From: an uncultured Oscillospiraceae bacterium
GTDB taxonomy: Bacteria > Bacillota > Clostridia > Oscillospirales > Acutalibacteraceae
Direction of reading: 5' to 3'
DNA: 51,707 nucleotides
Assembly (NCBI GenBank): GCA_900539855.1
Contig: UQDO01000012.1
Span: 1 to 51,707 of the forward strand
The notes under the pieces are model-generated. The model was not told the DNA's origin, did no database searches, and saw nothing but the letters and a program-made list of their open reading frames with translations. The translations under genes were made by a program, and so were the position numbers. Position 1 is the stretch's first letter; every line of letters begins with the position of its first letter. This document shows positions 23,149 to 30,559 of this stretch, in pieces.

Positions 23149-24180
23149 ATGGCTCATTTTTTTGGTACGATATGGCCTTATCTTGTCGCGATCCTGCTTT
23201 TTCTTGTTATGATAGTCATTCATGAGTTCGGGCATTTTTTAGCCGCAAAGCTCATGGGTGTCAGGGTAAATGAATTTTCGGTCGGCTTCGGTCCCGCGCT
23301 TTTCAAAAAGCAGGGCAAGGAGACCCTTTATGCCCTGCGCGCCGTACCGTTCGGCGGATACTGCGCCATGGAGGGCGAGGATAACGGCAGCGAGGACCCG
23401 AGAGCCTTCTGCAACAAGGCGGCGTGGAGGCGGTTTATTATAATAATCGCAGGTGCTGCCTTCAACATTATTTTCGGTTTTGTACTCGTAATGTGTATGC
23501 TAAGCCCTGCTAAGCGCTTTATAACCACCACCGTTGACGGATTTCATGAGCAGTCGCGCTCATCCGAGGTACTGCAGGAGGGAGACCGGATAATGCGCGT
23601 CGGCGGCAGAAGGGTGCTGTCAATATATGACCTCAGCTACTGCCTCAGCAATGTTGAGGGTGATACGCTCGATATGCAGGTCATGCGAGACGGCAAAAAG
23701 ACCGAACTTACGGTCCCGTTCGACGCCGAGGAGGTAGACGGGATAAACTATGTGAAGATCGATTTTTACCTTGAGACCGAGGCAAAAACGTTCGGCACAT
23801 TTATTTCTCAGTCGTTTACCCGTACCGTTTCTTATGTAAAGGTCGTGTGGTTTTCGCTTATCGATCTTCTGACCGGCAAGTACGGCATAAGTCAGATGTC
23901 GGGACCGGTCGGCGTTACCGCTGCAATAGGCAGCGCCGCAAAAACGGGACTTGGCGATCTGCTCGCTATAATCGCACTTATAACTATAAATCTCGGAGTA
24001 TTCAATCTGCTGCCGGTACCGGCGCTCGACGGCGGCAGGGCGTTCTTTATATTGGTGGAAATGATATTCCGCCGTCCCATACCGAAGAAATTCGAGGCTG
24101 TGGTCCACGCGGTGGGGCTGGTGATACTGCTTGGATTCATAGCGGTCATAACGGTAAAGGATATAGTCGGATTTTTCTGA
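23149..24180 (+). CDS. rseP: Site-2 intramembrane zinc metalloprotease RseP/RasP
   Basis: Cleaves membrane-spanning substrates such as anti-sigma factors and signal-peptide remnants. The 343 residues contain the zinc motif HEFGH (His25, Glu26, His29) in the first helix, a central PDZ domain (EGDRIMRVGGRRVLSIYDLS), the NLLPVPALDGGRAFF motif with the third metal ligand Asp294, and a final membrane helix. AAAGGAG precedes ATG 23149. It begins the second half of the usual dxr-rseP-ispG-polC run, here separated from dxr by a structured gap with its own promoter. Confidence 0.95.
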   Translation: MAHFFGTIWPYLVAILLFLVMIVIHEFGHFLAAKLMGVRVNEFSVGFGPALFKKQGKETLYALRAVPFGGYCAMEGEDNGSEDPRAFCNKAAWRRFIIIIAGAAFNIIFGFVLVMCMLSPAKRFITTTVDGFHEQSRSSEVLQEGDRIMRVGGRRVLSIYDLSYCLSNVEGDTLDMQVMRDGKKTELTVPFDAEEVDGINYVKIDFYLETEAKTFGTFISQSFTRTVSYVKVVWFSLIDLLTGKYGISQMSGPVGVTAAIGSAAKTGLGDLLAIIALITINLGVFNLLPVPALDGGRAFFILVEMIFRRPIPKKFEAVVHAVGLVILLGFIAVITVKDIVGFF

Positions 24181-24199
24181 AAGGACGGGTCCTACAGTA

Positions 24200-25252
24200 A
24201 TGTATACTCGCAGTGATACCAAAAAGGTTAAAGTAGGAAATATCACCGTGGGCGGCGGCAGTCAGGTTACGGTGCAGTCGATGCTCAATGTGCCGTCGTA
24301 CGATATAGACGGCAGCATAAAACAGGCGGTGTCGCTCGAAAAGGCGGGGTGCGACATCATCCGTGCCGCGATACCCGATATGGACGCCGTGCGGCTGATA
24401 CCTGCACTTAAAACGGCAGTGAAAGCACCTATAGTAGCCGACATTCATTTTGATTACAGGCTGGCGCTTGAGGCTGTCGCCGCAGGAGTTGATAAAATAA
24501 GGATAAACCCCGGCAATATCGGCGACGACGAACATGTGAAGGCTGTCGCCGACGCATGCAGACTTAAAAATATACCGATAAGGATAGGTGTCAATTCCGG
24601 TTCGGTCGAGCGGCATATACTTGAAAAACACGGCGGCCCTTCTGCCGACGCGCTGGTCGAAAGCGCCATGTACCATGCGTCGCTGCTCGAAAAATTCGAT
24701 TTTTCTGACATAGTTATATCAATAAAATCATCCGATGTGCCGACCATGTACGCAGCGTATGTAAAGGCAGCCGAGCGCTGCCGTTATCCGCTGCACCTCG
24801 GAGTGACTGAGGCTGGGACCGAAAGGGGCGGCGTCATCGCGTCAAGCGCCGGAATAGGCGGACTGCTGCTGAGAGGTATCGGCGATACTATAAGGGTGTC
24901 GCTGACCGACGACCCGGTAAAAGAGGTAAGAGCGGCAAAGGATATTTTAAAAGCCGTGGGACTGAAAAAGGACGGGGTGAAAATAGTTTCCTGCCCTACC
25001 TGCGGAAGAACGAGGATAGACCTTATATCGATCGCGAAGCGCACTGAGGAACTGCTCTGCGACTGCGACAAAAACATAACGATCGCCGTTATGGGCTGCG
25101 TTGTAAACGGCCCCGGCGAAGCGAGAGAGGCTGACATAGGCATCGCCGGCGGCGACGGCTGCGGTCTTATCTTCAAAAAAGGCGAGATAGTAAGAAAGGT
25201 GCCGGAAAGCGAACTGCTTGACGCACTTATGGAAGAAATAGAAAAGCTCTGA
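24200..25252 (+). CDS. ispG: 4-hydroxy-3-methylbut-2-enyl diphosphate synthase
   Basis: Iron-sulfur enzyme of the MEP pathway converting MEcPP to HMBPP. The 350 residues have the TIM-barrel start TKKVKVGNITVGGGSQVTVQ, and the cluster cysteines Cys265 and Cys268 (SCPTCGRT) and Cys300 (MGCVVNGPGEA), with the conserved Glu after NGPG. It lies 19 bases after rseP and 17 before polC, so it is transcribed with both. Oxygen sensitivity of such clusters fits an anaerobe. Confidence 0.97.
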   Translation: MYTRSDTKKVKVGNITVGGGSQVTVQSMLNVPSYDIDGSIKQAVSLEKAGCDIIRAAIPDMDAVRLIPALKTAVKAPIVADIHFDYRLALEAVAAGVDKIRINPGNIGDDEHVKAVADACRLKNIPIRIGVNSGSVERHILEKHGGPSADALVESAMYHASLLEKFDFSDIVISIKSSDVPTMYAAYVKAAERCRYPLHLGVTEAGTERGGVIASSAGIGGLLLRGIGDTIRVSLTDDPVKEVRAAKDILKAVGLKKDGVKIVSCPTCGRTRIDLISIAKRTEELLCDCDKNITIAVMGCVVNGPGEAREADIGIAGGDGCGLIFKKGEIVRKVPESELLDALMEEIEKL

Positions 25253-25269
25253 AAAGGTGTGACGTTTGA

Positions 25270-28200
25270 TTGGCTGCGGCTATTGGCGAGGTGTTCTCCC
25301 CGGTCGGAGAGTTTAAAAAGGAAATAATGAACGGTGTGCTGCTCAGCTGCTCGGTCAATCCGGACGAAAGGCGGCTTACCGGCTGCTGCTCGTTTGATAC
25401 ATACATAAGAAGAAACGACCTTCTGATGTTTTCCGAAGCGGTGAGATCGCGGCTGTCACTGGACAGTGTGAAGTTTTCATATGTATTTCCGAAAACCGCC
25501 TACTGCCCGGCGGCGGCTGAGGATATCGCCGCCGAGCTGCGCGCCGAAAACGCGATGCTCAACGGCTATTTCAACAAGGCTGTTTTCGAGGTAACCGACG
25601 GCAAGGAACCGCTGTCGGTGACTAATGTCACGCTGAAATTCGGCGGAATGGAAACGCTCAAAGCCTGCAATTTCGAACGGGAATTTTTGCAGCGCGTGCA
25701 TGACCGTTTTTCGATAGACGGAGAGCTTGCGTTTGACGGTCAGCTCGACGACGTCACTATGGAAAGACCTGAGATAAAGCAGGAACCGATAGTAAATAAA
25801 GCCGCAGTGCCGCAGCCGGTACAAAAGCCGGCGGCAGCGGCAGCACCGGCAAGGGTACAGGCACCCAAAAAGGTGACAGGGCTTAATATACCGCCCACCG
25901 CCGGAATAATTGCCGACACTGCCGAGCAGGTCTACGGCAAAAAGCTGACCGGCAATTTGATAGAACTGTCAAACCTTACGCCAGACGAGGGTGAAAGCCT
26001 TGTCTGGGGAGAGATATTTTTCTCGGAGATAGTCGCCACCAAAAGCGGCAAAGGCTACAGGGTAAAGTTCCAGATGTACGACGGGACAAATTCGGTCACC
26101 GTCAAAATGGTCACGGGAAACAACCAGTTCGATATACTGTCCGGAGCACTTAAAAAGGGTAACTGCGTTATAGTGCACGGCGTCTATAAAATGGACGACT
26201 GGGAAAAGGATTACTGCCTTGAGCCGGACGGCATCGCGACGGTCAAAAAATGCCCGGAAAAGACCGATACGGCAGAAGAAAAGCGTATCGAGCTGCACCT
26301 GCATACCAGCATGTCGCAGATGGACGCCGTTTCGCCGGTCGCCGACGTTGTAAAGCAGGCGGTAAAATGGGGACACAAGGCTGTCGCCATAACCGACCAC
26401 GGCGTAGTACAGTCCTTCCCCGACGCCATGAGCACCCTTGACGACCTCAAAAAGAGCGGCGAAGCAGAGGACTTCAAGCTGATATACGGAGTTGAGGATT
26501 ATTTTATAAACGATATCGAAGGCTCGCCCGACGGCAACGATATCGACCACGGCGCCGATCCGACGCTGCTGCCGCGGTTCCACCAGATAATACTTGTCAA
26601 AAATCAGGCAGGTCTTAAAAACCTGTACAAGCTGGTGTCATTCGCGCATCTCAAATACTATAAAAAGACCTTCAACAAGGAAAATCCCGGCAAGCCGAGA
26701 CCGGCAAAGCCGCTTGTCCCCAAAAGTGTTTTGAAACAGTACAGAGAGGGGCTTATAATAGGCAGCGCCTGCGAGCAGGGCGAGATATTCCGCGCGGTGG
26801 TCGAAAAGCGCCCCGACGAGGAGATAATGCGCCTTGCCGAGTTTTACGATTACCTTGAGATACAGCCCATAGGCAACAACATGTTCATGCTGCGCAACGG
26901 AACGGTGAGCAGCGAGCAGGAGCTTATAAACTTCAATCTTAAAATAGTTGAAATAGCCGACAGGCTGAAAAAGCCGGTCGTGGCTACCGGCGACGTGCAC
27001 TTTTTACGCAAGCGTGACGCTGCGCTCCGCACCATTTTAATGGCAGGACAGGGCTTTAAAGACGCTGAGCATCAGCCGCCGCTCTATTTTAAGACCACCG
27101 ATGAGATGCTGTCCGATTTCAGCTATCTCGGCGACCGCGCAAGGGAGGTCGTCATCGACAATCCGGCAAAAATAGCCGCCATGGTCGACGGCAATGTCCG
27201 TGCCGTGCCGTCGGGCAACTATCCGCCTAAAATAGAAGGCTCGGACGATATACTGACCGAAATAACACACAAAAGGGCACATGAGATATACGGCGATCCG
27301 CTGCCGGACATCGTTGCCGACCGGCTTGAAAGGGAACTGAATTCCATAATCAAGCACGGATTTTCGGTCATGTACGTTACGGCGCAGAAGCTGGTGGCGT
27401 TTTCCGAAAGCAAGGGATACCTTGTCGGCTCCCGTGGATCGGTCGGCTCGTCCTTCGTCGCCACTATGGCGGGAATTTCGGAGGTCAATCCGCTTTGTGC
27501 ACACTATGTCTGCCCGTCGTGCAAAAATGCCGAATTCATAACCGACGGCAGCGTAGGCTCGGGCTTTGACCTTCCGCCTAAAAAGTGCCCTAAATGCGGC
27601 GCAGAGTATAACCGCGACGGTCACGATATACCGTTTGAGACCTTCTTAGGGTTCGACGGCGACAAGGTGCCTGATATAGATCAAAACTTTTCGGGCGAGG
27701 TGCAGCCGTATGTCCACCGCTACACTGAGGAGCTGTTCGGCTCCGAAAACGTTTTCAAGGCAGGAACTATAGCTACCGTTGCCGAAAAAACGGCGTTCGG
27801 TTATGTGCGGCACTATGCCGAGGACTACGGCAAGACCCTTAACAAGGCGGAGGAAACGCGGCTTGCGTCGGCTATAAGCGACGCGGCGGTCAAGCGTACC
27901 ACCGGTCAGCATCCGGGCGGCATGGTCGTTGTGCCGAGGGATATGGAAATATACGATTTCTGCCCCGTTCAGCATCCTGCCGACAAGGACGACTCCGACA
28001 TGGTCACCACCCACTTCGATTTCCATAAGATACATGATAATATACTGAAGCTTGACGAGCTCGGACACGATGTGCCGACCATTTACAAATACCTTGAGGA
28101 GTATACCGGAATACCGGTTCTTTCGGTCTCGATGAGCGATCCGGACGTTATGAGCCTTTTTGATTCGCCTGCCGTGCTCGGCGTGACCGAAAACGATATA

Positions 28201-29106
28201 GGCTCAAAGACCGGCACCTTTGCACTGCCGGAGCTTGGCACCAAGTTTGTCCGCGATATGCTTGTAGAGTCAAAGCCCAAGACCTTTTCCGACCTATTAC
28301 AGGTATCGGGTCTGTCGCACGGTACCGACGTCTGGATAGGCAACGCGCAGGAGCTTATACGCAACAAGACCTGTACCATATCCGAGGTCATAGGTACGCG
28401 TGACAGCATAATGACCTACCTCATATATAAGGGCGTTCCTAAAAAAATGGCGTTCAAGATAATGGAGATAGTCCGTAAGGGCAAGGCGAAAAAGCTGCTG
28501 ACCGAGGAGCATTTGCAGGCAATGCGTGAAAACAATATCCCGGAGTGGTACATAGATTCGTGCTATAAAATAAAGTACATGTTCCCTAAGGCACATGCCG
28601 CAGCCTACATGATAGCGGCGCTGCGCCTCGGATGGTACAAGGTGCATAAGCCGGTCGAGTTTTACTGTGCATATTTTACGGTGCGTTCGGATGATATCGA
28701 GGCTGACACGCTGATGAAGGGTCACGACGCGGTAAAGCGCCGCATAAACGAGATAAAGCTTATGGGTAACGCCGCCGGCGTCAAGGAAAAGGGCGTGCTT
28801 GACAACCTTAACATATTCAATGAAATGATGTGCCGCGGCATAAAGGTACTGCCTATCGATCTTCTGAAATCCGATCCGAGGAAGTTTCTGGTCGAGGACG
28901 GAAATATGCGTCTGCCCGTAGGCGTTCTGCCGGGTGTGGGCGAAAAGGCTGCCGCCGATATAGGCAGGGCGGTAAGGGCAGGCAATTTCCTTTCGGTAGA
29001 CGATCTGCAGATAGAGTCGGGCGTATCAAAATCGGTCATAGAGGCGCTCCGCAGCGCAGGTGCGCTGAGCTTCCTGCCCGATACCAACCAGATGTCGCTT
29101 TTTTAA
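25270..29106 (+). CDS. polC: DNA polymerase III alpha subunit PolC, lacking the 3'-5' exonuclease domain
   Basis: Replicative polymerase of low-GC Gram-positives, 1278 residues against about 1430 for the family. Order: N-terminal domain with Ala/Pro linker; OB domain (SGKGYRVKFQMYDGTNSVTV); PHP domain with HLHT (His343, His345), TDHG (Asp376, His377), YGVE, GSACEQGE and GDVHF (Asp575, His577); zinc module CPSC...CPKC (Cys748, 751, 773, 776); polymerase core with PDIDQNF (Asp802, Asp804), TTGQHPGGM and LKLDELGHD (Asp929); C-terminal clamp motif QMSLF. Only 27 residues separate YGVE from FHQIILVKN, where about 200 including the DEDD exonuclease normally sit. TTG 25270 is the first start after a stop; ATG 25327 with AAAAGGAA is an alternative. 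Confidence 0.96.
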   Translation: MAAAIGEVFSPVGEFKKEIMNGVLLSCSVNPDERRLTGCCSFDTYIRRNDLLMFSEAVRSRLSLDSVKFSYVFPKTAYCPAAAEDIAAELRAENAMLNGYFNKAVFEVTDGKEPLSVTNVTLKFGGMETLKACNFEREFLQRVHDRFSIDGELAFDGQLDDVTMERPEIKQEPIVNKAAVPQPVQKPAAAAAPARVQAPKKVTGLNIPPTAGIIADTAEQVYGKKLTGNLIELSNLTPDEGESLVWGEIFFSEIVATKSGKGYRVKFQMYDGTNSVTVKMVTGNNQFDILSGALKKGNCVIVHGVYKMDDWEKDYCLEPDGIATVKKCPEKTDTAEEKRIELHLHTSMSQMDAVSPVADVVKQAVKWGHKAVAITDHGVVQSFPDAMSTLDDLKKSGEAEDFKLIYGVEDYFINDIEGSPDGNDIDHGADPTLLPRFHQIILVKNQAGLKNLYKLVSFAHLKYYKKTFNKENPGKPRPAKPLVPKSVLKQYREGLIIGSACEQGEIFRAVVEKRPDEEIMRLAEFYDYLEIQPIGNNMFMLRNGTVSSEQELINFNLKIVEIADRLKKPVVATGDVHFLRKRDAALRTILMAGQGFKDAEHQPPLYFKTTDEMLSDFSYLGDRAREVVIDNPAKIAAMVDGNVRAVPSGNYPPKIEGSDDILTEITHKRAHEIYGDPLPDIVADRLERELNSIIKHGFSVMYVTAQKLVAFSESKGYLVGSRGSVGSSFVATMAGISEVNPLCAHYVCPSCKNAEFITDGSVGSGFDLPPKKCPKCGAEYNRDGHDIPFETFLGFDGDKVPDIDQNFSGEVQPYVHRYTEELFGSENVFKAGTIATVAEKTAFGYVRHYAEDYGKTLNKAEETRLASAISDAAVKRTTGQHPGGMVVVPRDMEIYDFCPVQHPADKDDSDMVTTHFDFHKIHDNILKLDELGHDVPTIYKYLEEYTGIPVLSVSMSDPDVMSLFDSPAVLGVTENDIGSKTGTFALPELGTKFVRDMLVESKPKTFSDLLQVSGLSHGTDVWIGNAQELIRNKTCTISEVIGTRDSIMTYLIYKGVPKKMAFKIMEIVRKGKAKKLLTEEHLQAMRENNIPEWYIDSCYKIKYMFPKAHAAAYMIAALRLGWYKVHKPVEFYCAYFTVRSDDIEADTLMKGHDAVKRRINEIKLMGNAAGVKEKGVLDNLNIFNEMMCRGIKVLPIDLLKSDPRKFLVEDGNMRLPVGVLPGVGEKAAADIGRAVRAGNFLSVDDLQIESGVSKSVIEALRSAGALSFLPDTNQMSLF

Positions 29107-29115
29107 GGTGCTTTT

Positions 29116-29733
29116 ATGTATGAAGATTATTTTATACCCTACCCGACAATAGAAACGCCGGATCTGCGGCTTCGGATGGTCAGAAGGTCTGACGCAAAAC
29201 AGCTCTACGAGCTGTGCAGCCGGCCCGAAACTTCAAAATATTCGATGTGGAGCCCTCATTCATCGCTCGGCGTAACCAAAAGGTTCATATCATATCAGCT
29301 TACCGCACTAAGGCGGCACTGCTGCACGTTTTTTGTGATAGAGCAAAAGTCGACCGGAAACGTGATAGGTACATGCAGCTATGTTTCCTTTGACGACTCA
29401 TACAAGGTCGCCGAGATAGGCTACAGCATATTAAGGGAGCTGTGGGGCAGGGGCTATGCAACCCAGGCCGCCGGAGCACTGACCGGATATGCGTTTGAAA
29501 GGATAGGCGCACAGAGGGTCTTTGCCAGAGTTCTCCCGGAAAACACGGCGTCGGCAGCCGTGCTCAAAAAGCTGGGCTTCGGCTTTGAGGGCAGGCACAA
29601 AAAGGAATATTATTATAACGGTATATCGGCAGACATTGACATATACGCAATGACCGACGATGAGTACGCAAAGGGTGATGAAAATGGAACTGAGGCAGAT
29701 AGCCAGCTTCAGCGTGAATCACAACACGCTTGA
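29116..29733 (+). CDS. GNAT-family N-acetyltransferase, RimJ/RimL type
   Basis: A 205-residue acetyl-CoA-dependent acetyltransferase. It begins YPTIETPDLRLRMVRRSDAKQL, usual for the RimJ/RimL branch, and carries the acetyl-CoA loop RELWGRGYATQAAGALTGYAF and the C-terminal LPENTASAAVLKKLGF...GRHKKEYYYNG. The branch includes ribosomal-protein N-terminal acetylases and many small-molecule enzymes, so the substrate is open. It starts nine bases after polC, and its last 50 bases overlap luxS in another frame, so it is part of the polC-luxS run. Confidence 0.9.
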   Translation: MYEDYFIPYPTIETPDLRLRMVRRSDAKQLYELCSRPETSKYSMWSPHSSLGVTKRFISYQLTALRRHCCTFFVIEQKSTGNVIGTCSYVSFDDSYKVAEIGYSILRELWGRGYATQAAGALTGYAFERIGAQRVFARVLPENTASAAVLKKLGFGFEGRHKKEYYYNGISADIDIYAMTDDEYAKGDENGTEADSQLQRESQHA

Positions 29734-30148
29734 AAGAGGAATTTACATATCGCGGATAGACGGCGATATCACTACCTATGACATAAGGGTCAAGCTGCCT
29801 AATGCCGGCGATTATCTGGAAACGCCGGCGATGCACACGACCGAGCATCTGATAGCCACATATGTCCGCAGCAGCTGCTACAGTGACAGAATAATATATT
29901 TCGGTCCCATGGGCTGCAGGACGGGGTATTATCTGCTCGTGCGTGACATAAAGCCTGAAGAGGTGATAGCCCTTGTGCGCGACGCTTTCAGGTTCCTGGC
30001 GGATTTTGAGGGCAAAATACCGGGGGCTACAAAGATAGAGTGCGGAAATTACCTTGAGCATGACCTAAAAGGCGCAAAGCGCGAGGCTGCCGAATATGTA
30101 AAGATGTTAAACGGGTATACGGTCGACAGACTGAAATATAAGGAATAG
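29684..30148 (+). CDS. luxS: S-ribosylhomocysteine lyase (autoinducer-2 synthesis)
   Basis: Cleaves S-ribosylhomocysteine to homocysteine and DPD, the precursor of autoinducer-2; part of the activated methyl cycle in the cytosol. From ATG 29684 it is 154 residues, the family length. The metal site HTTEH (His51, Glu54, His55), catalytic Cys78 in GPMGCRTGYYL and metal ligand Cys120 in IECGNYLEHD are all present, so it should be active. AAGGG lies about eight bases before the chosen start; two in-frame starts further upstream (29660 and 29678) are less well placed. It begins inside the end of the acetyltransferase gene. Confidence 0.97.
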   Translation: MELRQIASFSVNHNTLERGIYISRIDGDITTYDIRVKLPNAGDYLETPAMHTTEHLIATYVRSSCYSDRIIYFGPMGCRTGYYLLVRDIKPEEVIALVRDAFRFLADFEGKIPGATKIECGNYLEHDLKGAKREAAEYVKMLNGYTVDRLKYKE

Positions 30149-30163
30149 AAAGGAAAAGGCAAA

Positions 30164-30415
30164 ATGACTGAATTCAGATATGACACGCAGCTGCTTATTG
30201 AGGGCACGGATCTTGACGAGGACGTAATAGGCGATTACTTCCGCGAAAACTTTAAGGGAGACTGTCTGCTCGCGGTGGGTGACGAGACGCTTATAAAAAT
30301 ACATTACCATACCAACGAGCCGTGGAAGGTGCTTGAATACTGCGCCTCGCTCGGTGAGATATTCGATATTGTCGTCGAGGATATGGACAGGCAATCAAGA
30401 GGACTGAAGGGCTGA
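30164..30415 (+). CDS. Stand-alone small domain resembling the C-terminus of FakA (DAK-phosphatase-like)
   Basis: An 83-residue cytosolic protein, MTEFRYDTQLLIEG, then ENFKGDCLLAVGDETLIKIHYHTNEPWKVLEY, GEIFDIVVEDMDRQ. The GDSxxVxxDxxxxKxHxHTNxPxxV pattern with a closing NMxxQ-like segment is that of the last part of fatty acid kinase subunit FakA/YloV. Here it stands alone without the kinase domains. It has a good site (GAAAGGAAAAGG) and lies 15 bases after luxS, so the two are co-transcribed. Function unknown; assignment by motif resemblance. Confidence 0.7.
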   Translation: MTEFRYDTQLLIEGTDLDEDVIGDYFRENFKGDCLLAVGDETLIKIHYHTNEPWKVLEYCASLGEIFDIVVEDMDRQSRGLKG

Positions 30416-30500
30416 CGTATTTTTTTTGACGTGTTAAGAGACAAAAATCTCTTGATTTATGAATAAAATAAAAAAATTGTAATAAAATCATCCAAAAAGG

Positions 30501-30556
30501 TTGCAATTTTGTAAACTATGTGTATAATTAAATTTGTGCTTGTTACAAAATTGTAA
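30501..30556 (+). promoter_or_regulatory. Promoter and candidate operator of the M23 peptidase gene
   Basis: TTGCAA (30501-30506) and TATAAT (30523-30528) are 16 bp apart. Just downstream, TTACAA-AA-TTGTAA (30543-30556) is an inverted repeat in the early transcribed region, and further TTGTAA half-sites lie upstream. Confidence 0.6.
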
Positions 30557-30559
30557 TCG

